Positions 1 to 12,400 of a stretch of 64,000 nucleotides of DNA are shown one piece after another. Where the stretch lies: assembly GCA_013398015.1 (NCBI GenBank), contig VZRR01009907.1:57259-121258 (forward strand), written 5' to 3'. The first letter of the stretch is position 1. Each line of letters starts with the position of its first letter. Made by a program: the position numbers and the translations under genes. Below the pieces are notes generated by a model, which did no database searches, had not been told where the DNA came from, and saw only the letters and a list, made by a program, of their open reading frames with translations. The DNA comes from Oreocharis arfaki (Eukaryota; Chordata; Aves; Passeriformes; Paramythiidae).

Positions 1-284
1 GAACTGTAAAATGTAAAATCCATATAAGAAATTTCAGCCCAAGGCAAGGCTTGGAGAACCAGTTCAAACGAAGGAAATGATGCCAAGAGACACTACTTTT
101 GGAAAACTAGCAGTCATGTCATCTTGATTGCATAAAGTCATGGCCTATGAAATACTGTCTTACAACTACACAAAGAAACTTAGCATCTGCTTGCTTGTTA
201 CAGTTGCAATCACACACATTCAAACAATGTTTAGCAATTTGGTTGCTACAGCAAACAAAGTAGACACTTTTGTATGTTATATAC

Positions 285-474
285 CTTGCAACTCAGGGCC
301 CAGAGTGGTAATAAGTGTATTTAAACAGCGACCAAGACTTTGATGAACTTCAGCGTAAGCAGGAGGCACACTCAACAACAACATGAGGACAAGAGATAAG
401 GTAGGTTCCATATGCACATGATACAAGGGGCCAGCCAAATCTACTACTAGTGACAGAGAGTGTAGTGCCCACGC
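285..474 (-). CDS. HEATR5A: HEATR5A coding exon, residues 956-1019 (split), last exon in window
   Basis: The 190-bp exon reads AWALHSLSLVVDLAGPLYHV, then HMEPTLSLVLMLLLSVPPAY to ITTLGPELQ, ending with one base of a Gly codon. The acceptor is CATTTTACAG and the donor GTATAT. The next exon is not in the 284 bp that remain, so the gene runs off the left edge. Confidence 0.96.
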
Positions 475-3400
475 CTGTAAAATGAGAGAAGCAGTCATGT
501 AACATCCATATGACACACGAGACCTTTCAAAAATTTGACAGTTAAAAGTGAAATTCAGCAATGAAGTGTAATACAAGTTGCACTTTTAGGTTCCAAAGGA
601 GCAAACAGAGAAGTTATACAAAAAAACTTTACAAATCTGCTTTTGAATAAGCCATTCTGAATATTTTATGAGGAACTGTATGTTGTGCAATGAAACAACC
701 ATTTTAAATTTGTCATTGTTAATAAACAAAAAATTGAATGTAACAGTAAATGAGTTTAACAGTGATTATTATTCCTTAATTGTATTCTATTATTTTTGGA
801 ATTTCTTACAGTTCCTTGAGCAAGAACAAAATTGTGAAAAAATACTAGAGTTGCTGAAATTACCTATTGTTGTAGTCACAGTTACACTGCACCAATAACC
901 ACATCTGTTTCATGTCAACAAACAGTTCTTCTTTGTGCAAAGATACCGTGGAAAAAGCTTTAAAAATTCTTTAACTGATATTTAGACAAATACATTAAAT
1001 AAACTCAATGTCTCTTAAAGCTATTCCGACAGATAGCAGTTTTAGCCACAGAGAAATAACATTAATTAGTCTTCAAAATTTCTTGCCTTACTCAAGGATG
1101 TATATTCACCAAGTTCTACAGCATTCAGGCTACAAATCCCTTTTATTTACTATATGACCCTTCAACAAAAAATGCTGTGAGGTAAATAAACACTGTAAAA
1201 GAGACAAAAACTGACACAAAAAACCCCCCAAAAAACTCTCACAAACAAAAAATCCTGGACACTATCTAGTCAAAGTTAAGATATAGATGAATGTGAAATG
1301 AATCAATCCCTAAAACATCAGATACTGTTTTTGAAGTGAGCCTTATCAGTCTCGCAGATCACTGAATAAGAAGCTCCCACACCTCATCATAGTTCTTGCT
1401 ATGGAAGTTGTTGAAGGTGGATTTTGAGCACGGACTGTTTTCTACACTGCCTTCACTGCTACAGCCATTACCTGTGAGGTATGCCTACGAGGTTGTGAAG
1501 TGTTATTCTTACAAGAAAAAGAACCTAAACTCCAGAACATAGTTCAGTTAATTTGTAACATAACGTTTTAATATAAGTTACAAGTACCTGTACATCAGGA
1601 GAAGTACTGTCTTGAGACAAAGTATAAAGGATTCCAACACATGCATTCAGGTGCTGAGTAGAACCTATTCCTCCTAGGTACCTATACAGACATCCCAGAG
1701 CCAAAGAATGACCTGTTCTTGATACCACATCCCTAGCAGATTTTAGCCTATTAATTGAGAGAAAACTGTTAGTTTAAACACCAAGACTCTTACTATGTAA
1801 TAAGCACATCTACAAATGAAATTTCTGGTATATAATCAGCAAAAAATTTTATTAGACACTATTATATTTCCAAAATTCTAAGTTCATACATTGTCTCTTA
1901 TATGAAGAAAGCACCAAAAATATTTTAGATACACTTAAATGATGTTGCTAGAACAGCAGCTGATCTAATTCATTTGAAAGTCTACACGCTTACTTAGGTA
2001 GCCTTACACTAAGAAATGCAGAACATACACACAGAACTCAGGCAGTGCTTTTTCCTGTTAATTTCTGAAGTGACGCCAAATTCATGAAGGAAACCAGCTT
2101 TTAAAAATTATCATAATAGGTGTCAGGTAGATTTTACAAACATTTTTACAAACTCAAGCACTATCTTGATTTGATATTTGAACACAATTATTTTGAACTT
2201 ACTTTTCAAAACTGACTTGCGCTAATCCAGCAGTGAAGGCACTGTCGGAAACCACTTGTGCTAACCTGGCCAAACACTCTGCAGCAGCACATCTTAGAAG
2301 TGGATTATTGCTTTCCAAGGCACCCATTACCAACATCAGGGCAGATCTTCTAACTTCTTCTGAACCTAAACTTCCCCTGCAGTTAGCCAAATGCTAAAAA
2401 TAGACATTAAACATATTAAACAGTTAGACAATAATCAGAGTGTGCTTTTCTGTCAGTCATGGAAAAAATACAAGACCTGCAGAAGGATTTTGATTTTCTT
2501 TCCCTTTGTCTGAGGAATTCCTCCCTTTCAATTTACTGGTTTGAGAGTCAGATGTCTAAACCCACATAAGTGTACATCACTGCCCAACATTATAGTATCA
2601 ACATTATGATTTTAGGAACTACTGGATAGATCACAGTAGAACCAGATAAACCAACACATTAGCATAAAATTCAGGAAATAATATCAAGAAGTAAACCAGT
2701 GAGAACAGAGTAACACGAAGAAACATCTCAGTCCAAAATAAGAGTTTGAGCAAAAGCTACAGCAGTTACCTGGATTTCATAATAAATATGCCCCAAATAC
2801 AAATACTGTACAATAAAAGTTCTTGCCTATTCCGAAAACATTTTGCCTAAGAAGAGAAGAATGAAAACTGCACATGAACAGAGGAAAATACAAATAAAGC
2901 ATCAGAGAAAATGAACAAAGAGCAGATAATTATTTTATCACTTTATTTTACCAATTGTTACTTTCTTATTTATACAGTAAGAAATACGAAAGACAGTGAC
3001 AAAGACAGGAATGATACAAACATAATTTTTCCATAGCTCTCTTATTTGAATAACACTTGTAGGGATGCTGGTACACTAGAGTGTACTAGAATAGGTTTCC
3101 CTAAAACTAATATTAAAAAAGGGGAAAAATTAAGCTGTGATTCCTTTGCACTCACGAAAGCAATGCCATCACAAAACAATATATCACCACAGAAAACAGG
3201 ACTGAACACCTTGACTGTTAATCAAAACAAAAACTTCTGTGTACTGTGCTGGTTTGGACCGGGGTAGAGTCAATTTTCTTCACAGTAGCTAGCATGGTGC
3301 CATGTTTTGGATTCGTGCTGAACACGGGGTTGACAATACTGAGATGTTTTTGTTATTGCTGAGCAGTGCTTACACAGAGCCAAGGCCTTTTCTGCTTCTT

Positions 3401-6400
3401 GTGCCACACCCCCACCAGTGAGCCGAGTGGGGGTGCACAAGGAATTGTGAAGCAACACAGCTGGGATAGGTGACCCCAACAGACCAGAGGGAGATTCCAT
3501 ACCACACGGCTGTCAAGAGACAGTTGTTTAGCACAAAAAAGTTTTAAGTAGAATGAGTTACATAGAGGTAAAACACTCAGTGATTTAGGATGTTGTTTGC
3601 CTAGCTTTACTGGCTCAGCATGAGTAGCTGGATTAGATGAAGCCTTAGGCCAATAGCCCTGAACTTATACCTAGAGATGTTTTCGTTTGGAATGGAGTTA
3701 ATTTTCTGAGTAATTTTCCTAGTAGCTGGTACAATGCTGTATTTTGTCTGTAGTACAAGAACATTGATAACACACTGATGTTTTGATTGTTGCTAGGTAA
3801 TGTTTATCCTAAGTCTAGGGCTTTTTTAATTTTCTGTGCTCTGCCAGAGAGCAGGGGCAATGCAAATGCAAAACCAGAAGATCAGGAGACTACAGCTGGC
3901 AGCAGAAGCTGCAATTCCTCGAGAACCACCTACCTGCACAGACACAGGGAAAGAACCCAATAACACATTAGAGGGTCCCTTCCCAAAAATCACCACTGGA
4001 CCCAGAGACATGTGCAAGGCACATAAAGAGCATATGAAGGGTTGGTGCATAAATCATAAGGGTATAATTGCCTAGGGATTTTTGTTCTGAGTACTTCTCC
4101 AGTGACACCCAGCTTGACCTGACCTGCTGCGGTATAACTCTATTAAATAACTCAGCTTTATAAATCTGATGCCTGACACTCTGCTACGGCAAACCCAGAG
4201 TCAAGCTGGAAAAAGGAGGAAGCACACCAGAGAGTGAGTGTATGTGACAACAAGGAGACAAAGGGGACACCTGCCTGCTCACTGGGGCTGCCCACTGCAA
4301 AGGGGTTCCTGTCCCAGCAGTTAAAGTCTCGGATGGTCCATGTGCGACTCCTTGAACAGTGTGAGAATGCTCCCACAACAGCTCCTCCTTTCATATGGAA
4401 TCATGATCAGCATATAAAGCTGGGAGGAGGCAGGGGAATGTTAGGAGTGATGGTTTTTGTCTTCCCAAGTGACTGTCAGGCATGATAGACCCCTGCTTTT
4501 CCGGAAACAGTTGAACAACTGCCTGCTGATGGGAAGCAGGAAATGAATTCTTTGTTTTGATTTGCTTGTGTGCATGACTTTTGCTTTCCTTATTAAATTG
4601 TCTATATCTCAACCCAGGAGTTTTCTCACTTTTACTCTGCCGATTCTTTCCCCCATCCCACTGTGAGGGCAGTGAGCGAGTGGCTGCATGGCTGGGTTTA
4701 AACCACAGCAATTGATGTATTTGAACCATGAGAAGCTATGGTTCAATAGAAAGAGAGAGAGAAACAAAGGAGAGAGAGAGAGCAGATTTACCTTTAATGA
4801 AGTAGAAAAGGCTGACACAACATGTAGTTGTACTATTTGTTGTCGAGATCCTTTTGTTTGCTTTATGGAATTCAACAACTGCTCTAAGACCTGGAGCCTT
4901 ACACAAAAACAGAAGAGAAACCACAGATTTGAAAATTAAAGAAATAAATCAAGCCTCTAAATTTTATTTTAAAACCCGTAACAAAACCTATATATTATAG
5001 AAACAGAGGTAGAACAAATTAACTCCTGAGCATTTTCCTTCAACTGACATCCCTGTCTACTACAAAAAAATCGCGTATTCCATTTCAGAATATGAACTTC
5101 CCGATACAAACATGAACTTTTTTTACATTTGTTTCCTTATACATATTCACAGATAATCACTTATATCTAAGTACCATTAAACAGACATGATTAAAAAGAA
5201 CTATATAGGGGAATAATGCATCTTGACTTACAACTGAGAAAGGAGGCTGCAAAGAAAAAATAAAATGAAAATGTGTTTATCTGCAGCAATTAATTCAGGT
5301 CTTAAGAAACAGGTGAAGAAAACCAACAAGCAAGCTGGTGACAGTTGGGGCAAAAAAAAAAAAACAAAAACCAAAGGAAAAAAATCCAAAATAAAAGCAG
5401 TCAATGAAGAGGGAATGAAGAAGTAAAAGCAGGTCAGAAGAACAAATGAAACATCTGGCAATTTTATTGATTTGCATTCTCATATACAAACAGCTACCTC
5501 GAACTTACACTAAATCCCAAGCATTTAAAGTTGTGAAGACATCAAGACTCGGGACTCATCAAGACTAAACACTCATCCCACACAGGAAACTATAAAACCA
5601 TCACCAGCTACAGTGATCATGATCTAATGATTGAGGTCTAACTACAGCTGGCTTTGAAAATATAAGGCTATTTGATTTTAAAATAATTCATCTGCTCTAA
5701 AGCTGCATTCAAAAATATTACCAGCAGCACACAGAAGCAACCGAAAGCAAAAATCTTCAGGAATTTTATGCCTTAGCAATCAGTGTGCTTATAAATGTGA
5801 AACAAACCAAAATGCCATGTATGTAGCAAGAAAATCAGAGAAAAACCCAAGAGAAGTTTTTGATGTCTTTTAAGCATTCTTGTACCTTGACAGAACTGTG
5901 TTAAGATATACTCTTTTATTTCTTCCCATCCACTTTTTATGAAGAATGTATTACGCATTAAGCACCCTAAAAATTGTGTAATAGCTCTCAAAATAGCTTC
6001 CATTTTGATCTGGCTATCAAAACACAACATTATTTTTCTTGGCCCACAGATTTTGCTACGACAGTAACCTCTTGCTGGATGTGACCCTTTGTCGACAGTA
6101 ACTCTAAAGAGAGAAGTCCAATAATTTGGTGGTCTGAATTATGCTATTCAGATGGCCTACAGACTCCACTTAAGCAATTCATTATTTTTTTCAGAACTGT
6201 TTTCTTCTGCATTCAATGTCGAACACTGTAACCATCTTACAACATCTCCTAAATTCCCCCGCAGTTACAGCTACTACTTTACCTGTGAGATTCTGTTATA
6301 TGGGAAAACATAACTCCAAAAAGTCGAGTTGCTGCACTGATAACAGATAATGCAGGAGGTAGAGGTTTAGGTATTGAATCTCCTTTAGCAAATTTCTCAT

Positions 6401-9400
6401 AAATTGAGTAAGGGTCATACTCCAAGCTGCCACCAGCTATGCTGTTACCTAAAAGGAGCTGTAAGAAGGAAAAAAGTGATAGCCATATTTTTGACCAAGT
6501 CTTAATGAGTACTGACCCAAATAACTACAACTGTATGAAAATACAGTAATACCTTTATAATAGAACAAAAAGTACCTGCTCTTCGATAAATCGGTGGTCA
6601 GTCTCCTGCAGTAAGGGACCGAGTAAAAGGAGATCGTTCTCATGACAAAGGGGTGGAAGCAAGAACGCATAGGCATCAATCTGGCTATCTGGGACAGTCA
6701 AGTCAGTCACTAACTCTTTTAGAACAGCACTGAAGTTTCCTTTAAATTAAAGAAAAAATATTCAAAACTCTTAGTTAATTACTTGCCACAAGCAATTTTG
6801 GGAGCAATATATTCATCCTGAAATGGTAACACCCATCTAACATTTCTCTAGTCTTCAAATAGTTAATTAGAGAAGACTCTCTGTTAGAGGGGAAACCACA
6901 GAACACTACCTGACATAAGCAAGCTAAGCCCCCACAGCAATCTAGAAGCTGAAAAACAGAGACTTTTACCTTTACAGAAGGCATAATGCCATATAACTGA
7001 TAATCCAGTAAATTAGTTACATTTACAAATAAAGTAGAGGGGAAATGGCCGTTACAAACATAGCCACATTTTCTTCTGTTTCCTGAAAATTATTGCCATG
7101 TAATGTATGACATAATCACAAAGGAATACTCGGACTCGGTAAGCAGAAGTAATTTAAAACATCCATAGGTTTGATAAGTAACCAAAAGCTGATGAATGCA
7201 GTCCCCTATTTTAGGAGTTTGCATGCAAAAACCAAAGCAGGAGGAGTGTATCGTAGGTTACATTGTGATAAATTACACTGGTAGTTAAAACTTTCACATA
7301 TTTTTGCACATAATACTGCTGACAAGGCTGTACATAATACAACAACACTGGGCATTTAGAGTCAGATTATTTAGGTTATTAAAACAGACTTCGTAGTGAG
7401 AGAGCACTTTCAGTGCTGAACCACATGTGATGAGAAAGGACTGGTTTGTAATTGTGTTGAAAAACACTGCAGAACTGATTTTAAAGAATATACACAGTCT
7501 TTATACAAATATTACCTAAGAATTTACCTCCAGAGCATTAAGACTGAAAAGTCAAGTCCTCATGAACTGGGAAATATCAGCACTAAGAAGCATAGATGGG
7601 AGAGGGACAGGAGCTTAACTCCACATATCCAATTCCTTGAACTCAGTTTTGTTGTTAGTCGATCACACAATTACAGGTTGGCACTAAAGTTGCTTATAAT
7701 TTTTCAACACACAGAAGTTCCAAAGAGTGGGACCACACAGTTCACACACCTCGTTAGCATCTCATGAGCACAAGCAGAGTTATCAGTATAGTTAGAGCTG
7801 GTAGCTGCAACCAGCTATTTAACACTTCCTGAAAACAGGATCTGTTCTGAGAAGCTGACTTTCTCTCCCCTACCGGTCAAACTCCCGGCCCTATCAGCAT
7901 GTCTCCCCTGCAGGCATCTGTTGCTTTGTCTGTCTCCCTGACTAATTAAGCAACTATGTAATTTTCCCAAAATGCTTTACTCAAATCTTAATGCAAAATG
8001 TTTGCACTATCAAATATCTTGCAAGGTGTACAGATAATGTGTGAAAGGAATAGAAATTGAGCCTTTAAAAAAACCACAATAGTTAACAATAAGAAGCTGT
8101 TCCTTCATTATTAGTCATCACAACAATTTTTTTTTTTAAATCCCCTTCCTATGAAAAAACCCCAGCTCTTGAAATAAATTTTTTTGGACATATCCAGTAT
8201 TTTTTAACCAAATAAACATTTATTTTAGTCCCAGACAGTTGGCAACCCTCAACACTTCAAACAATATTACCCCAATGTAAAGCAGTTGAAAATTTTAAGC
8301 TAGAATGCTGTTTCAGCATTCTAGCTATTCATCTCATCCTATTAAAAAAGAGACGTGAATGCTTGTATTCAATTTTATGGTTTAAACAGTGGAACATAAC
8401 AAGCGCAAAAAGCCGAAGAGTGAAAAGAACCCTAATGAGTTGTCTGACAAAACATATTAATTTCAGACAACACAAAACATCAAGAAATCTAATAGAATTC
8501 AGACTACTGAAATTATTTCTGTGACATTTTCAATTTGGACAATATAAAACTTTTTATATTACCTCACAAGGAATAAAAGTTTAGCCTCAAAAACATGAGC
8601 ACATTATAATCCAAAACTAATGACACACGAAAGTGATCACAAATATGATTTGTCATCTTAGAACCAGCTTTCCCCAGCTTAAAAGTCCATACTTTGGATC
8701 AGATAAATTACAAGTCTTAACCATTCACACAATGGAAGACAGCAACTAAAACATGTTAAATGTATTTCACTGATGTTCAAGTTTACCCAGTATGTTCTTC
8801 TCATATCTGTCATTGCTGAAATCATGCAAAAAATCAGTTATGATTCATGCACACTCATGGTAAAACTTTGAAAAATTCTGCTGTTCAAGCAGATACGCTT
8901 TTTAGAGATGACAAAGCAGTAAAGGAAACATCAAAGAGGCAGAAAGTGAGCAGGAAAGGATCAAGCAGAGCCTAAACAAGTCATAGTATCTCAGGCCCCA
9001 GAAATCTAAAGGCATGAATTGGCAAAGAAGCTTGGGTTTATGAATAGTCTGTTTTCAACTGCTTATTTTCTTGGGTATTTTGTTTTGTTCCTCTTGTACT
9101 AAAGAAAACAAGCTTCGCACATTATTTGCAAATACTAAAAGCTGAATTACAACTCCTGGTATATGTTTCTATCACCAATTTTCTCAAAAAGAAACAACTT
9201 CCAGGTTTCTATCATCTGGCAAACTACATGGATTGAAGAAAACAAATACGAAAGAAATAAAACCACGAACTGGTGAAAGCTTCTCAATCAGTGTGTCACT
9301 CTGAGCCAAGTAAAATGCGCCATGCTGTGCAACACAACAGTACTAATTATAATGACTAAATTTAGACATTGAAAAAAGCATTCTGAGTTTCATAGTGATA

Positions 9401-12400
9401 TTTTTCCCCAAACAATTTATTCCTACATTTCCCAGTATTTGCAAAGACACACAGCTTCTGCCCAAAGCTATCATACCGGAAATATAGCTTCAAGTTTCAC
9501 TTTAGAAACTTTTCATTGCATTTTTAAATGATGCACACTTACATGTTAAAATACATAAAAATAAGTTCTGGCAATGAATGTACTTCCATTCCTTCCCCAC
9601 TCTCAAACTGCTGTACTACACACAGGTGGACACCTCTGAGACTATACCTGTCAAATTACTGTTTTGATTCTAAGGCTATTTTCAAAGCTTTCAGCAGGGT
9701 GTCAACTTATTTGTAACAAACTTTTCAAGCTTTTTCTTTATTTGTTGGATCTAGAATGCATCATCCTCGGCTGGGCTGCTCTCTCACAGGAGTTACATTT
9801 TGCAGGTCACATTGTAAAACACCGTGTACTTTCAATGAAGTTAGAATATACGCAAAAATCCCAAACACACCAAGAAAGTGCCAAACCCAGCCACACCTAA
9901 ATGATTGTATTCTATAACATGTTGCTCCTGTAATACAAGCACAAAAGGAACAACTTGCTGTCAGCGAGGGAGGTGTAATTTTCAGTCACAAATGAGTACT
10001 ATATGCTATGATTCATTATATACAGACTTCTACTGTGACAAGAGCTTTAAGGCATAGGTCAGGGATTTGTCCCGATTCTCGTAGCAGTTACCACTAGATG
10101 GAGCAGATTATTTGAGTTAGGATTCCCTCCAAGACACAGAGGACACAGCTAATTTAGAGTGTGGTTGCTCCATATTGTCTCTGTCCTGAAGAATATCCTG
10201 TACTTCTCTTCACAGCTGTCAGAAACACTATGCTTCCTTTCTGCAGTCCACACACCACTGTATGGCAAATGATTTAAAGATAACAAAGATAATAAATATT
10301 TTAGCTGAAAAGTTAGACCCATCCAACTACAGTGCTTAGGTAACGGATTAGAGGTCTAGATCTTTTTGTTATGTTCTCCTATATAAAGTAAGTCAAGCCC
10401 CAGATTTTGTTGAAACCGCTCCTTAAACACAAACCTTTTATCCACAATCTGCACAGGATCAGATTAATATATCTGTAATATATGCTTAGTTAAATCAATT
10501 AATTTGAATTCTTTCAGTGGTCTATATGCAATTAGTTTAAGCTAAAGTTACATCTTTGGGAATTAGGATTCAATGGAAAAGTAAAACAGGCATCAAAGAA
10601 AAGAAATTTTTCAACTAGTTTGAAATTGAAACGTCATCTAAGTTTCAACCAAAAATAGAGCAAAAGTGTCTCTTTGTAACAGACGTCTGTATTTGTATTA
10701 GGAGAAGGGAAAAAGATCATGAACACTAGCTTTTCAAAACCACAGTGACTTTGCTACAATTCATCAAACAAATAGAGGGAATAAAATCTGTTTTTTAGAA
10801 AAGGTGGAACTAATTTTTGCTGGCTGAATATGTGTTGGACAGAAATTTAAAAATGAGCCCATGGTATTTCAATGGATTTCTCTTTGTATGGAAATACGTA
10901 CCTTCGTAGGCCTTTGGGGGCAATACTGCTAGTAATTCATAAAGTTTATGTCTGTAAACCGTTGATGGTGTTTTTAAGGAATTTCCATATGATTTGTATA
11001 TTGAAGAAAGCCTTAAAATACAAAAAGCACATCAGAAATAGTAGGGACTTGAAGTTTTATGTAATACCCCAGCTTCATTTGTACCACTCTGCTGAACGCA
11101 TTTAAAATCTATACGTATTAGAAGTACCGTTTCGATTTGCATAACTAATAGTAAAAGGAAACCGATTTATTTCACATATTCTGGAAGAATGTCTGTTGTC
11201 CATTCCCAAGCATTATTTTTATTTAATACTAAAGAAATAAACAATATTTGATCGTACCTATATTTACAACAATAAACTTTTGTGGATGTATTTCTCTAAG
11301 TTAGAGTTTAGTGCCCAAATGCATTAAATTGTTCTATATTCCAAAGGCAAAAGTTTAAAAATTGTAAAACCCTTTCCAGCTTAGATCTGAAATTAAATAC
11401 AAAAAATATCCATACCTAAAAGATGTTTTTCCAAGCATATTATTGAACTTGGTTTCTTATTTTATAAAAAATAATGGTATATAAATGAAAATGTGTATGC
11501 TTAACTAAAAAAGCAGTATATAAAAACTAACTTAAAAAAACCCTTGCAAGAAAGTCTTCTTTCGATTTTTCACATGACAATGGAATCTGCAAACACATAA
11601 ACTCTGATTTTTGCTCCTTGAAAAGAAAGCTCTTTAGAAAGTGCACTAACTAAATACAGAAGATTACTCTAGCTTTTCAAATAACACTTTTATACACACA
11701 CTTACTGTGTCAATAAATCAACAGCACTTGGGAGAGGAGGAAGAAGTCTCTGAACAACTTCATCCGTAAGAAGACCAGCACAGTGGGAAACGAAGCTTTT
11801 AATAGCTAGAAAAGGAATAGACTCCAATTTACTAAGTGTGAGATATGTTGAAGAAAAAAAATCACATTAGGAAAGTAATTACATTATTACATCACCAATA
11901 ATGCATAAAAGTAGAAGAAAATAAACAAAAAAATACTTTGGCCCATAATTGAAGAAACTGATAAAAATTTCAAATGAAAACAGTCAGATGCACTCTTCTG
12001 GTGTCTCAGCTTGGGCATTCATATCCTGACTTTTAATTGCATACATAAATGCAATTATTTTTTGCCTTTTTTTATGAACTAAGTGATGGTATATAACTCA
12101 ACTTCATAATAATTCTATAATAATAATAAAAAGAATACAGGAGGATGATCAAGTGACCTACTGCTTACTTTGCTAGTTTTCCATTAAAATTTAGTTCAAT
12201 TCCTGTACTTTAGGAACCAATTAATATGTAGATATGTATATAATTTACAGAAAACTAAAGTGGAGTTTAATTTTCAAAAGCACCTAGAGAATATACTGTA
12301 TTAAACACCTACTTTCTAAAGTAAAAATATTTAAAGGTTAATTGTTTGGGTAGTACTGAAATGAAATTACTATTGAATTCCATACTTTGTGATATATCTT

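Noticed and set aside
3246..4710. Full ERV with coding regions
   Set aside because: Only LTR-type sequence is present; no gag, pol or env-like frame can be seen between the LTR pieces.
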